This document shows positions 18,280 to 27,292 of a stretch of 64,000 bases of DNA, piece after piece. Each line of letters starts with the position of its first letter. Position 1 is the first letter of the stretch. Under the pieces are notes generated by a model. The model was not told the DNA's origin. It was given only the letters and a program-made list of their open reading frames with translations, and ran no database searches. The DNA comes from Stutzerimonas kirkiae (GTDB lineage: Bacteria > Pseudomonadota > Gammaproteobacteria > Pseudomonadales > Pseudomonadaceae): assembly GCF_004327335.1 (NCBI RefSeq), contig NZ_QJUO01000023.1, forward strand, positions 1-64,000, in the 5' to 3' direction. Made by a program: the position numbers and the translations under genes.

Positions 18280-20334
18280 TCACAAACGCCACGTCAGCCG
18301 CAGGCCAGCCTCGCGCGGCGGGCTGTAGACCGTGACGAACCCGTTCTGATAGCCCACCGCGTCATAGCGTTGGTCGGTCGCATTGTCGGCGTAGGCCGCG
18401 ATTTCCCATTGGCCACGCTGGTATCCGGCCACCAGGTTGAGCAGGCCGTAACCGTTGCGCTTGTACTGGTTGGCCGCATCCAGGTAGACCTTGCCGCTGC
18501 CGGTCACGCTGGCTTGTGCGTACCAGCCTTGCGGCGCGTCGTAGCGGATGCCGATATGCCCGGTCAGATCGGGGGCGAATGGATTGTGCTTGCCATGGTA
18601 GTCAGTGGTACCGTCTTGGAAGCGATCGAAACGCGTATGGTTCCAGGCCAATCCGCCTTTGAGCTGCCATCCGTCGCCCAGCAGGTAGTCGATGTCCAGT
18701 TCGAGCCCCCTGGAGGTGGCGGTCGCGGCACTGGTGATATACATCATGCCGACACTGGGCATCTGCATGACCTGCATGTCGTCGATGTCCATGAAATAGG
18801 CGGCCAGTGAGTAGCGTATGCGCTTGTCGAGTAGCCAGCCCTTGAGGCCGCTTTCGTACGACCAGAGCTTCTCCGAGTCGTAGGGCAGGTAGCCCAGCGT
18901 CGGGGCCAGCACGTTGAAGCCGCCGCTGCGCACGCCCCGGCTGGCGCTCAGGTACCACTGATGATCGGGGGCGAGCTGGTATTGCAATGCCAGTTTGGGC
19001 GATACGTGGGTCCAACCCTTGTCCTGACGGACGGCTCCGCGCGGGCGCAATTCCACTTCGTTGCGCTCGATACGCGCGCCAGCGGCCAGGGACCAGCCGG
19101 CCGACAGCGGGACGTTCCAGTGTGTGAACAGGGCCGCGGTATGGTTTTCCTGGTCCGCACGCATGTCCGACAGCCCCATCATGGTCTTGCTGGTGCTGTG
19201 CAGATCGTTATCGCTGTGATCGGCATAGACGCCAGCCAGCCAATCGGCTTCCCCGAGCTGTCCTTCCAGCCGCAGTTCCTGGGACAGGGTGCGCAGGTGA
19301 TGATCGCGCCCGACCTGCAGGACATCCGCGGGCAGGAAGTCGGTGTCCTGGCGAATGCGGTCCTTGAAGTCGTTCCAGGCCGTCACCGAATGCAGCGTCA
19401 GGCCGGAAGCGAATTCATGCCGGGCATTCAGGGACAGGGTCTGCCCCTTGGAACGATTCCAGCCCTGGGTTCCGGACGCGACCCGTGTTCTCGGTGAGCT
19501 GGGGGCGCCCCAGAGGGCCGCGCCATCATCGTATTCCTGATGCGCGTAGCGCATCACCAGGTCGGTTGCCGCCCCTGGTGTCCAGCGCAGGCCCAGGTTG
19601 AGATTGCGCTGCTCGCGATCATCCTCCTTTTTCCCGGTATGGGTATTGTCGATGAAACCGTCCTGGCTCGACCAGTTGCCCGATACGCTGGCATATAGCT
19701 GCTCTTCCACCACGGGTTGGCTGAGCGCGAAGCGCATGACGCGCTTGTCGCGGCTGCCCGCTTGCGCGGACACGCTGGCCCTTGGCGTGGCATCCAGCGG
19801 CAGGCTGTGGATGGCGATCACGCCGGCTTCGGCATTGCGCCCATACAGCGTGGATTGTGGGCCGCGCATGACTTCGATGCGATCCAGATCCAGCATGCCA
19901 TGTTCGAAGCCCTGCGCCGTCAGTGTGGGCACGCCATCGACAAGCAGTAGCGTGGAGGTGGAAAAACTGTTGAAGTTGGCCGTCAGCCCGCGCATGACGG
20001 GCGAGTTCATGCCTGCCTGCCCGAACGGCTGGAACGACAGGCCGGGAATGCGTCCTTCCAGTTGTTCCATGCCGGTGATCCCGGATTGTTCGGTGTCCCA
20101 GCCATCGATCACCGCCACGCTGGCGGGCACTTTTTCCAATGGTCGCTCGATCTTCTCCGAGGTGACGGTGATCGCCGGCAGCGACTGGAGTTCGTCCTGC
20201 GTTTCCAGCCCATCCGCTGCCCGGGCCGCCTGTGCCGCGTACGGCAGGGCGGAGAGCAGGACCGAGGCCAGCAGGGTCAGTTGGCCGACAGCGAGCGTTC
20301 CCCGGCGGGGGGTGTTTCCAGGTGACTTCTTCAT
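18280..20334 (-). CDS. TonB-dependent outer-membrane siderophore receptor
   Basis: Outer-membrane receptor of 684 residues. It has a signal peptide (MKKSPGNTPRRGTLAVGQLT... cleaved near AAQA), a TonB box (AITVTSEK), a plug domain (ASVAVIDGWDTE, LDRIEVMRGPQSTLYGRNAEAGVIAI) and a C-terminal beta barrel ending REAGLRLTWRL with a terminal aromatic-x-hydrophobic pattern. The start at 20334 follows GAGG at good spacing; an ATG at 20370 would overlap the ligase gene. In pdt and qbs thioacid clusters a receptor gene lies beside the AMP ligase, as here, so this is the likely importer of the metal complex of the cluster product. Confidence 0.92.
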   Translation of the reverse strand: MKKSPGNTPRRGTLAVGQLTLLASVLLSALPYAAQAARAADGLETQDELQSLPAITVTSEKIERPLEKVPASVAVIDGWDTEQSGITGMEQLEGRIPGLSFQPFGQAGMNSPVMRGLTANFNSFSTSTLLLVDGVPTLTAQGFEHGMLDLDRIEVMRGPQSTLYGRNAEAGVIAIHSLPLDATPRASVSAQAGSRDKRVMRFALSQPVVEEQLYASVSGNWSSQDGFIDNTHTGKKEDDREQRNLNLGLRWTPGAATDLVMRYAHQEYDDGAALWGAPSSPRTRVASGTQGWNRSKGQTLSLNARHEFASGLTLHSVTAWNDFKDRIRQDTDFLPADVLQVGRDHHLRTLSQELRLEGQLGEADWLAGVYADHSDNDLHSTSKTMMGLSDMRADQENHTAALFTHWNVPLSAGWSLAAGARIERNEVELRPRGAVRQDKGWTHVSPKLALQYQLAPDHQWYLSASRGVRSGGFNVLAPTLGYLPYDSEKLWSYESGLKGWLLDKRIRYSLAAYFMDIDDMQVMQMPSVGMMYITSAATATSRGLELDIDYLLGDGWQLKGGLAWNHTRFDRFQDGTTDYHGKHNPFAPDLTGHIGIRYDAPQGWYAQASVTGSGKVYLDAANQYKRNGYGLLNLVAGYQRGQWEIAAYADNATDQRYDAVGYQNGFVTVYSPPREAGLRLTWRL

Positions 20335-20366
20335 ATGCGCCTCATTGAGCGGTGGTCGGGTGCTGT

Positions 20367-22019
20367 TCATTGCCCTGTCGCGGCGGCTTCGACACCCAGC
20401 TCGCTGACTTCCTCGGCCAGTGCCTGTTTGTCGATCTTGCCGGCCGGGGTCAGCGGCAGACTGCGGTAGAAACGCAGGTATTCGGGCAGCTTGTTCACCT
20501 CCAGCCCCTGTTCGCGCAGGAAGTCGGTGATTTCCTTCAGGGAAAACTTCGGCGCACCTTCGCGCAGGGTGACGCACAGGCACACCCGCTGCCCCAGGTC
20601 GGCGTCGGCGACCGGGACGCAAGCCACCGTGACCACGTCGGCATGGGCCATGACCAGTCCTTCGATCTGCACCGGGCTGATATTGGCGCCACCGCGGATG
20701 ATGATGTCCTTCTTGCGCCCGGCCAGTACCAGGTAGCCCTTGTCGTCGATGAAGCCCAGGTCGCCGGTCCTGACCCAGCCCTGCGGGTTGCGGTAACGCT
20801 CGTCCAGTTCCGGCGCATTGACGTACTGCATCGGGCTCAACGGGCCGCGGGCGGTGATTTCGCCAACCTCGCCGGGCGCCACTTCGCGGTTGTCTTCGCC
20901 CACCAGGCGAATCTCGCAAACAGCCGGATTGGGCTTGCCGACGCTGCTCAGCACCACCTCGATGGGGTCGTCCAGGGTGTTGTGGCAGTTCACGCCATCG
21001 GCCGAGCCGTAGAGGCTGATAAAGCCGCAGCCAAAGGCATCGCGGCATTTGCGCACGGTGGCTTCGTCGATCAGCGAGCCGCCGACGATCAGGCCGCGCA
21101 GGCTGGATTTGTCGATGCTCCGCAGCTCCGCGGCGGCGGCGATACGCTGCAGCATGGTCGGTACACCGAGGATGAAGCTCGGGCGCAACGCCGCGATCGC
21201 CTTGATGGCTTCGGCCACGTCGAACTTGGGCAGTACCACCAGTGAGCCGCCGAGCCAGCACAGCACGCCGAAGGTGGCGGTGGAGCCGAACGACGATCCC
21301 AGCGGGATCAGGTACATGCCGCGGAATTCCTCATCCGCTGGCGCGATGCGTTGCAGGAAGCGGCCACGCCCACCGACCAGGGCATTGTGCGAGTAGGCCA
21401 CCAGCTTTGGCTCGGACTCGGTACCGGAAGACACCAGCAGGCGCACCGGCGAGTCCGGGCACACCTGGGGCAGGCTGGCGATCTCCAGCGGTTCGGCGCT
21501 CAGCAGCGTATCGAGTGTGACCCAGCCCGCGCGGGGTTTGCCCTGGACGATCAGCAGGCGCATGGACAGCAGCGTTGGGCGCAGGGACTCGATGACCTCG
21601 CACAGGTCGATGCCCGCATACTCCTCGGGAACGATCACCGCCCGGGCATCGCAGCGGCGCACCAGCGACTGGATATCCAGCTTGCCACGCCCCGGCGGGA
21701 AGGGTGCGACGATGGCGCCGAGTGCCGCCACGGCCAGGTCGATGGCGCAGCACAGCCAATGGTTGGTCAACTGGTAGGCCACCACGTCACCCGCGACAAT
21801 GCCTGCGTCACGCAGGCTGTGTGCCAGGCGCAGGGCGGAATCGAGCAGTTCGCCGTAGGTCACGCTGCCTTGTGGCGAGAGCACGGCCTTCCTGTCCGGG
21901 TGCGCCTTGGCCTTGGCGGCGAACAGCGTGAATACCGGCTGGTTCGGGTAGGTGCCGTCCTGCGCCCAGCGCTTGCGTTCTTCGGCAGGAACCAGATCGA
22001 TGATGCCGGCGTTGTTCAT
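20367..22019 (-). CDS. Acid:AMP ligase (acyl-adenylating enzyme)
   Basis: An ANL-superfamily enzyme of 550 residues. Visible core motifs are LLVSSGTESEPKLV (phosphate-binding loop), ISLYGSADGVNCHN (adenine site), RTGDLGFIDDKGYL with the conserved Asp, and LTPAGKIDKQAL with the catalytic Lys near the end. It should activate a carboxylic acid as acyl-AMP. In thioquinolobactin and PDTC pathways the equivalent ligase prepares the acid for attack by the ThiS-thiocarboxylate, giving the thioacid. It could instead load CoA for the dehydrogenase and reductase. Its start overlaps the CaiB-like gene stop (CTATGA), so the two are translationally coupled. Confidence 0.88.
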   Translation of the reverse strand: MNNAGIIDLVPAEERKRWAQDGTYPNQPVFTLFAAKAKAHPDRKAVLSPQGSVTYGELLDSALRLAHSLRDAGIVAGDVVAYQLTNHWLCCAIDLAVAALGAIVAPFPPGRGKLDIQSLVRRCDARAVIVPEEYAGIDLCEVIESLRPTLLSMRLLIVQGKPRAGWVTLDTLLSAEPLEIASLPQVCPDSPVRLLVSSGTESEPKLVAYSHNALVGGRGRFLQRIAPADEEFRGMYLIPLGSSFGSTATFGVLCWLGGSLVVLPKFDVAEAIKAIAALRPSFILGVPTMLQRIAAAAELRSIDKSSLRGLIVGGSLIDEATVRKCRDAFGCGFISLYGSADGVNCHNTLDDPIEVVLSSVGKPNPAVCEIRLVGEDNREVAPGEVGEITARGPLSPMQYVNAPELDERYRNPQGWVRTGDLGFIDDKGYLVLAGRKKDIIIRGGANISPVQIEGLVMAHADVVTVACVPVADADLGQRVCLCVTLREGAPKFSLKEITDFLREQGLEVNKLPEYLRFYRSLPLTPAGKIDKQALAEEVSELGVEAAATGQ

Positions 22020-23875
22020 AGGAAGCTCCAGGGGGAATTGACGGAGGAATAAGCCTTGTGATCCAGGCAGCCGGCGATGCGGGCGTCGCGGGCGAGCTGG
22101 GCAAGGTCTTCGACGACCACGCAGGCACCGATGCCCTGTGCGTTCAGGGCGCTTTCCCAATGCGCGGCCGGGTGCGTGAGCAGGTGCTGCCTCAGTTGTT
22201 CGAGGTGGTTGCCGAGCGGGGCCGGGATGTCCAGCAGCATGGCCAGGGCGCGTTGTTGCTCCGGGTGTTGGCAGTCGATGGCGATCAGCCCGGATTGCGT
22301 CGGATACACGTCGGACAGGCCGTTCGCCGGAGTTGGAGGGCTGCTGCGCAGCAGCAGATCGGCGGCCCCCAGCAACGAACTCTCGACATGGGTACCACTG
22401 CCCGTGACCGTGCGGTCGAGCAGAGCGGCCGTCACGCCCAGTGTCGCGAGTACTCCGCCCAGCACATCCAGTACGGTGAACAGCGAACCGCCGTGGGTGC
22501 CGCAGCTCGTCGCGATGGCGTCGGCCACACCCGACCAGGCCTGGACCGTGAAGTCGGTCCCGGGTGCGTTGACTGGCGCTGGTCCCCAGCCACCGGCATA
22601 GGCGTAGACCAGTTGTGGCTGAACCCTGTGCAGATGCTCGGCATCCAGCCGCATTTCCCGGGCCTTGCCGGGGGCCCAGTTATGCAGGAACACATCCGCT
22701 TCGCGGACCAGTTGATGGATCGCCTGACGCCCCTGGGCGGATTTGATATCGACTTCCTGGATGCTCTTGAGCTGGTTCAAGGCATCGAAGCGTACCGAGC
22801 AGCCTTCCGCGCAGGGCGGCATGGCGCGCAGCGGATCGCCGCCCGGTGGCTCCAGGCGAATGACTTCGGCACCCAGCAGTGCCAGCAGGTGCCCGGCCAG
22901 CGGCCCCTGGATACGCCGGCAGGACTCGACGACGCGCAAGCCCTGTAGCGGCAGTCGTGTCGGCGCCGGGGTGACGTGGGGTGTTCCGCTGGCGGAGGAA
23001 CGTTCGAAATTCCAGGGCGTTCCGCGGCTCTGCTGGTAGTCCGCATCCGCCTGGCGTTGTGCAAGCGTGCGCAGCGGCACGACCGCGACGCCGGCCTGTG
23101 CCGCCAGGTGGAGGATCTGTGTGTAAGGCAAGCGTGCCAGTGCCTGCAGGCAAGCGGCGGGCAGCGGCGAGATGGCCCTGGCATAGCGCAGCAGGAAGCT
23201 TTTCCAGGCCGTTCCGGCCAGTTCCGGGGCAATGCCGGCGGACGTCCAGAAGTGCCGCCAGGGCGTACTGTCGAGGGTTTCCAGTTCGAAGGTGATGCCG
23301 TCGGCGGAGCGGAATGGCGGCCTCGAGCGCGCATCGCAGCCGCCGGGCAGGAACTGCTCGCGATCTTCCGCCGCGGTGGCGCCTGCCAGGTACTGGCCGA
23401 TGCTGAGCAACCCGCATTCCAGTGGCGATACCCGCACCTGCTGGAAGGCACCCCCGCGCAATTGCCCGACGGCGGCGGCCAGCGTGGCCTGCAACGTCAT
23501 GGCGGCGGTCAGGGTAGCAAGGTAGTTCAGCCCCAGCGCCTGTGCCTTGCCGCTTGCCCGGCCATGTACGGACATGATGCCGCTGGCCGCCTGCAACAGT
23601 GTTTCTGACAACTGCTCCGTCGGCAGCCAGGCGCCAGGGGAAACGTAATGGCCCTGGATGGCCGAGATTGCCGGATGCCGCAATACGAATGCCGCGCTGC
23701 CCATTTCCTCGGCGGGATGACCGGAAGGTTGCCGGATGCCCAGCAACCTGGCCTGTTCCATCAGGCAAAGCGACAAGGCATTCCAGTTCGGCGGGCTCGG
23801 TGTACCCGAATGCAGCAGGGAGAATTCGTTCAAGAGGGTCGGCATGTTCAGAACCAAGAGACAAAAGCGTTGCAT
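22016..23875 (-). CDS. CaiB/BaiF-like protein with extended N-terminal region (QbsK/PdtI-like)
   Basis: About 610-620 residues; starts at 23875 and 23845 (MPTLLNEFS) are both possible and neither has a clear ribosome binding site. From about residue 310 it carries CoA-transferase family III features: LRVVESCRRIQGPLAGHLLALLGAEVIRLEPPGGDPLR and, later, a GTHVESSLLGAADLL segment. The N-terminal 300 residues add material with a related flavour (SPLECGLLSIGQYLAG), so the protein may be an internal duplication rather than the usual 400-residue single unit. CaiB-like genes sit beside the AMP ligase in thioacid metallophore clusters, where their function is not settled. Either CoA transfer or a structural role with the ligase is possible. 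Confidence 0.72.
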   Translation of the reverse strand: MQRFCLLVLNMPTLLNEFSLLHSGTPSPPNWNALSLCLMEQARLLGIRQPSGHPAEEMGSAAFVLRHPAISAIQGHYVSPGAWLPTEQLSETLLQAASGIMSVHGRASGKAQALGLNYLATLTAAMTLQATLAAAVGQLRGGAFQQVRVSPLECGLLSIGQYLAGATAAEDREQFLPGGCDARSRPPFRSADGITFELETLDSTPWRHFWTSAGIAPELAGTAWKSFLLRYARAISPLPAACLQALARLPYTQILHLAAQAGVAVVPLRTLAQRQADADYQQSRGTPWNFERSSASGTPHVTPAPTRLPLQGLRVVESCRRIQGPLAGHLLALLGAEVIRLEPPGGDPLRAMPPCAEGCSVRFDALNQLKSIQEVDIKSAQGRQAIHQLVREADVFLHNWAPGKAREMRLDAEHLHRVQPQLVYAYAGGWGPAPVNAPGTDFTVQAWSGVADAIATSCGTHGGSLFTVLDVLGGVLATLGVTAALLDRTVTGSGTHVESSLLGAADLLLRSSPPTPANGLSDVYPTQSGLIAIDCQHPEQQRALAMLLDIPAPLGNHLEQLRQHLLTHPAAHWESALNAQGIGACVVVEDLAQLARDARIAGCLDHKAYSSVNSPWSFL

Positions 23876-23931
23876 CCAGCCCTGGCCTTGATGCGCCAGG
23901 TCATTCCTTGATAAGTGTCCTGGCCTGCGGA

Positions 23932-24204
23932 TCAGCCACCTGCCACCGCCGGTAGTACGGTCAGGCTGTCTCCGGCCTTGATCGGCGTGTCGAGCCCATC
24001 GGCGAAGCGGATGTCGTCTTCGTTGACGTAGATATTCACGAAACGATGTACCCGGTCATCGCTGATAAGCCTGGCCTTGATGCCCGGGAAACGGCTTTCG
24101 AGGTTGTCGATGGCCTCGGCCACCGAGTTGCCCTCGACGGAGACGTTCTTTTCCCCATGGGTCAGCGGGCGCAGCAAGGTGGGAACAATCACTGAAATCG
24201 ACAT
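23932..24204 (-). CDS. ThiS/MoaD-like sulfur carrier protein
   Basis: A 90-residue beta-grasp protein ending exactly in Gly-Gly (LPAVAGG then stop). The fold is suggested by MSISVIVPTLLRPL, VSVEGNSVAEAIDNLESRFPGIKARL, VNIYVNEDDIRF and AGDSLTVLPAVAGG, close to the CysO/MoaD pattern. The start at 24204 is preceded by AAGGAG at 7-nt spacing. The C-terminal Gly would be adenylated by the MoeZ-like protein and converted to a thiocarboxylate by its rhodanese domain. This differs from QbsE of thioquinolobactin synthesis, which needs a protease to remove a terminal dipeptide before the GlyGly is exposed. Confidence 0.9.
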   Translation of the reverse strand: MSISVIVPTLLRPLTHGEKNVSVEGNSVAEAIDNLESRFPGIKARLISDDRVHRFVNIYVNEDDIRFADGLDTPIKAGDSLTVLPAVAGG

Positions 24205-24265
24205 GTGGAACTCCTTTTGCCAAACAATCGCTTGAGGCATTCGTGATAGAAATTGGGAGGAGGCT

Positions 24266-24676
24266 TCATTCCAGAATGGTGAGGCTCTCTTCGATGATCC
24301 TGCCGTTGAGCAGCCTGAAACTGCGTACCGGTACCCTGGCTTTTCCCCAGGTGGAGACGATCAGGTAGTGTGTCTCCGGGCAGCCCGCATACTCGACGTC
24401 TTCCCGGCTCGGGTAGGCCTCGCTCGCGGTGTGCGAGTGGTAGACCACCCGGCAGCACTCGTCGCGTTCGTCCAACTCCCGGAACACCCTGAACTGCTCC
24501 TGTGAGTCGAAGCGGAAGAAGGTCTCGGATGCGGCCTGGTTCTGCATCGGTACGATCCGGCTCGCCACCCGGCTGTTCGACGAAGACGCCACGATGCCGC
24601 AGGTTTCGAGGGGATGGTGGTGATGCGCCTGGGCCAGAATCCGCTCCAGTACCTGGCGTTCGATGTGCAGAGCCAT
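24266..24676 (-). CDS. JAMM/MPN+ metalloprotease (Mec+/QbsD-like)
   Basis: A 136-residue zinc metalloprotease with a complete JAMM signature: E24 in PLETCG, then H80-S-H82 and D93 ten residues later (YHSHTASEAYPSREDVEYA). In Mycobacterium, Mec+ cleaves cysteine from CysO. In thioquinolobactin synthesis, QbsD trims QbsE. Here the adjacent carrier already ends in GlyGly, so a role in splitting carrier-product adducts is more likely than maturation; this is inference. The gene lies 18 bp downstream of the moeZ-like gene and 61 bp upstream of the carrier gene. Confidence 0.9.
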   Translation of the reverse strand: MALHIERQVLERILAQAHHHHPLETCGIVASSSNSRVASRIVPMQNQAASETFFRFDSQEQFRVFRELDERDECCRVVYHSHTASEAYPSREDVEYAGCPETHYLIVSTWGKARVPVRSFRLLNGRIIEESLTILE

Positions 24677-24694
24677 GTATTCGCGTCCTGGGTA

Positions 24695-25870
24695 TCAATA
24701 GCTGGGCAGGGAAGGGTCGACATCCTTCACCCAGGCCTGCACGCCGCCTTCCAGGTTGCGCACATGGCGCATTCCCTCGTTCAGCAACTCGCGGGTCACC
24801 TCGGCGGAACGCCGGCCGGATTTGCAGGCGATCACCAGGTTGGCATCCATGCCGTATCGCTGCAGCAGCGTCTGGGGCAGTGCTGGCGACTTGCTCAGCA
24901 GCGTTGCTCCCGGAATACGCACGATGTCCCATTCGGTGGGCTCGCGGACATCGATCAGAACCGGCATTTCGTTCTGCTCCATCAGTTTCGCGAGTTCGGT
25001 CACGCTGATGCCTGGCACCGAGGTCGTCGCTCCGTCAGCCGGCAATCCCAGGCCGCAGAACACCTGGTAGTCCTCGGCCAGCTCGTTGACCGGTTGCCGG
25101 CCTGGCAAGCGACGTATGGGCAGTTCGCGATAGCGCATCTCCAGCGCGTCGTAGACCACCAGTCGTCCAAGCAGTGGCTCGCCAATGCCGGTGATCAGCT
25201 TGACCGCCTCGGTCGCCATGATCGAGGCAATGGAAGCGCAAAGAATGCCGAACACGCCTCCTTCGGAGCACGATGGGGCCATCTCGGGTGGCGGTGGCTC
25301 CGGGTACAGGTCCCGGTAGTCCAGGCCCAGGCCATCCGGCGCATTTTCCCAGAACACCGACGCCTGGCCCTCGAAGCGAAAGATCGAACCCCACACATAG
25401 GGCTTGTTCGCCAGCACGCAGGCATCGTTGACCAGGTAGCGGGTGGCGAAATTGTCGGTGCCATCCATGATCAGGTCGAACCGCGAGAACAGTTCCACCG
25501 CCATGTCCCGCTCCAGGCGATCCGTATGGGTTTCCACCTGGACGTACGGGTTCAGTCTTGCGATGGCTTTCCTGGCACTGTCCACCTTGAGCTGGCCCAC
25601 GGTATCCACGCCATGGATGATCTGGCGTTGCAGGTTGGAATCATCGACCTGGTCGAAGTCGATGATGCCGATCGTGCCCACACCCGCAGCGGCCAGATAG
25701 AGCAAGGTCGGGGAGCCCAGGCCACCGGCGCCGATGACCAGTACCCGGGCGTTCTTCAGGCGCCGCTGTCCGATCATGCCGACATTGGGAATCAGCAGGT
25801 GGCGGCTATAACGGTTGATCTCTGCGCGGCTCAATTCCCTGGCCGGTTCGACCAAAGCAGGTAGTGTCAT
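24695..25870 (-). CDS. MoeZ/QbsC-like E1 adenylyltransferase with C-terminal rhodanese
   Basis: A 391-residue fusion. The N-terminal ThiF/MoeB domain has the nucleotide motif VLVIGAGGLGSPTLLYLA, the Arg-rich SNLQRQIIHG, the Asp of DLIMDGTDNFATRY and the Cys-containing APSCSEGGVFG. As in mycobacterial MoeZ, the region has YRDLYPEPPPPEM instead of the zinc-binding CxxC of MoeB. The C-terminal rhodanese domain (from about residue 285) has the active-site loop ACKSGRRS with the persulfide Cys. It adenylates the carrier GlyGly and passes sulfur to it. It is the first gene of a transcription unit with its own promoter, Fur-like box and 21-bp-spaced repeats upstream. Confidence 0.93.
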   Translation of the reverse strand: MTLPALVEPARELSRAEINRYSRHLLIPNVGMIGQRRLKNARVLVIGAGGLGSPTLLYLAAAGVGTIGIIDFDQVDDSNLQRQIIHGVDTVGQLKVDSARKAIARLNPYVQVETHTDRLERDMAVELFSRFDLIMDGTDNFATRYLVNDACVLANKPYVWGSIFRFEGQASVFWENAPDGLGLDYRDLYPEPPPPEMAPSCSEGGVFGILCASIASIMATEAVKLITGIGEPLLGRLVVYDALEMRYRELPIRRLPGRQPVNELAEDYQVFCGLGLPADGATTSVPGISVTELAKLMEQNEMPVLIDVREPTEWDIVRIPGATLLSKSPALPQTLLQRYGMDANLVIACKSGRRSAEVTRELLNEGMRHVRNLEGGVQAWVKDVDPSLPSY

Positions 25871-25893
25871 ATCGCTTTCCCTATTCAGTAGAT

Positions 25894-25935
25894 ACGAAAC
25901 ATAATCATTATCTAGCTGATATATGGTTATAACAA
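25894..25935 (-). promoter_or_regulatory. moeZ-operon promoter with overlapping Fur-like box
   Basis: On the minus strand a -35 TTGTTA (25935-25930) is followed after 17 bp by a -10 GATAAT (25912-25907). The 19-bp stretch 25894-25912 contains ATAATCATTATC and matches 14 of 19 positions of the classical Fur-box palindrome, covering the -10. The direct-repeat operator at 25952-25986 lies just upstream of the -35. This fits iron repression by Fur combined with activation by the AraC-type protein. Confidence 0.7.
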
Positions 25936-25951
25936 TCCGCTTTGGCTGCTA

Positions 25952-25986
25952 TTTCCTATGATATGAGCAGAAAAAACTATGCGAAA
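25952..25986 (-). promoter_or_regulatory. Direct-repeat operator, 21-bp period, upstream of moeZ operon
   Basis: Two copies of the motif seen at 28619-28655: TTTCCTATGATATG (25952-25965) and AAACTATGCGAAAA (25973-25986). The shared TATG starts at 25957 and 25978, exactly 21 bp apart. Read on the minus strand the full copy is TTTTCGCATAGTTT and points at the moeZ-like gene. It is the probable binding site of the AraC-type regulator at 28688-29662. Confidence 0.65.
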
Positions 25987-26044
25987 AATATTCCCCTGGC
26001 GAACGCGGCCGATCAGGCCGCATGCACCTCCGCTTGAGGGATAT

Positions 26045-27292
26045 TCAGCTTCGTTCCTGCTCCAGCACCGACTGTGCCGAGCGTTCCACTTTGCCGCGTA
26101 CCTGCCAGGCGAGGACGAAGGCGAACAGTACCCCCAGGGTCAAAGCCAGCAGCATGCCGTTGTAGCCAAGGTGATCGAGCAACACCCCCGCCGCGATCGG
26201 TACGGCCAGCCGCGCCACGGTGAACAGCGTGCTCTGCAGGCCGTAGTCCGAGGCATTGCGCTGGCGCCGGGTGAAGAACATGGTCAGCCCGAACATCAGC
26301 GCCGAGACGGCTCCCATGCTGGCGGCCACGCAGATGGCGCTGGCGATCAGCCAGGCGCTGCCCAACCCGGCCCAGACCGTGAGGGTCAGCATCGACAGCG
26401 AGCACAACGCGATCAGCAGGTACAGCACGATGGCCCGTGCGGTGCCCAGCACCGGTACCAGGCGCCCGCCGATCAGGCTGGATAATGCACCGGTGGTACC
26501 GCCGACGATGCCGATGATGAAAGCCACGTTTTCCAGCGGTATCCCCATGTCCAGCATCAGGGGCTTGAGATAGAGCCATGCCGCGCCGATGAAAGGGAAA
26601 CTGGTCAGCAGCAATAGCGTCCATTGGCGTGCCCCCGGCTGATTGAAAAAGCCTGCCCAGTCCGCCACCACCCCAGGCGCCGGGACATCCCCGGGCCGGG
26701 CCTGGGCAGGCAGAGCGGCCTGGGTGCGTAGCAACAGGAACGGCAGGCTACCGATCAGCAGTCCGCCGCCCATCAGCCAGAACGGTGCCTGCCAGCCCAG
26801 GCGGGCCTGCAGCATGATCATGATGCCGCCACCGATGATGGCCCCGAGGAACAGGGCGGCAGAGCGGATGCTGCCGGCACGCAACTGCTCGCTGCGCGGC
26901 AGCCACTGCACCGCCAGGGCATTCAGCGGAATATCCGCCCAGGTGGCGGCAATGCTGATGGCGAAGGTCAATGCGAACAACGTCACACGATCGCCGATCA
27001 GGTTCTCGCGCCCGATCAGCCAGTACAGCGCCAGCATCGAGGCGCAGAGCAACAGCAGCCAATGCACGAAGTGCCCACGCCCCAGGCGTAGCCGTTGTAC
27101 CGGTACGGCGAACAGGAACTTGAAGAGCGCCGGCAGCGCGGCAAGCTGGAACAAGCCGATCTCGGTACCGCTCCAGCCATGCTGGCGCATCACCAGCGGC
27201 ATGCCGAACATCAGGTAGATGCTGGGGACCGCCAGCACCAGGTTCATCCAGCCGAACAACAGTTGCAGGCTGACGATACGGGTTTTGCTCAT
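26045..27292 (-). CDS. RhtX/FptX-like MFS siderophore permease
   Basis: A 415-residue membrane protein with about 12 hydrophobic helices. The N-terminal stretch SIYLMFGMPLVMRQHGWSGTEIGLFQLAALPALFKFLFAVPVQR matches the AmpG/RhtX/FptX style, in which single MFS carriers import siderophores or their metal complexes across the inner membrane. PdtE of the PDTC cluster occupies the same place next to the moeZ-like gene (recalled, not checked). The start at 27292 overlaps the methyltransferase stop (ATGA). Export is the alternative direction. Confidence 0.82.
   Translation of the reverse strand: MSKTRIVSLQLLFGWMNLVLAVPSIYLMFGMPLVMRQHGWSGTEIGLFQLAALPALFKFLFAVPVQRLRLGRGHFVHWLLLLCASMLALYWLIGRENLIGDRVTLFALTFAISIAATWADIPLNALAVQWLPRSEQLRAGSIRSAALFLGAIIGGGIMIMLQARLGWQAPFWLMGGGLLIGSLPFLLLRTQAALPAQARPGDVPAPGVVADWAGFFNQPGARQWTLLLLTSFPFIGAAWLYLKPLMLDMGIPLENVAFIIGIVGGTTGALSSLIGGRLVPVLGTARAIVLYLLIALCSLSMLTLTVWAGLGSAWLIASAICVAASMGAVSALMFGLTMFFTRRQRNASDYGLQSTLFTVARLAVPIAAGVLLDHLGYNGMLLALTLGVLFAFVLAWQVRGKVERSAQSVLEQERS

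Noticed and set aside
20335..21261. Long N-terminal extension of the TonB receptor frame
   Set aside because: It overlaps the AMP ligase gene in another frame; signal peptide and ribosome binding site are at 20334.
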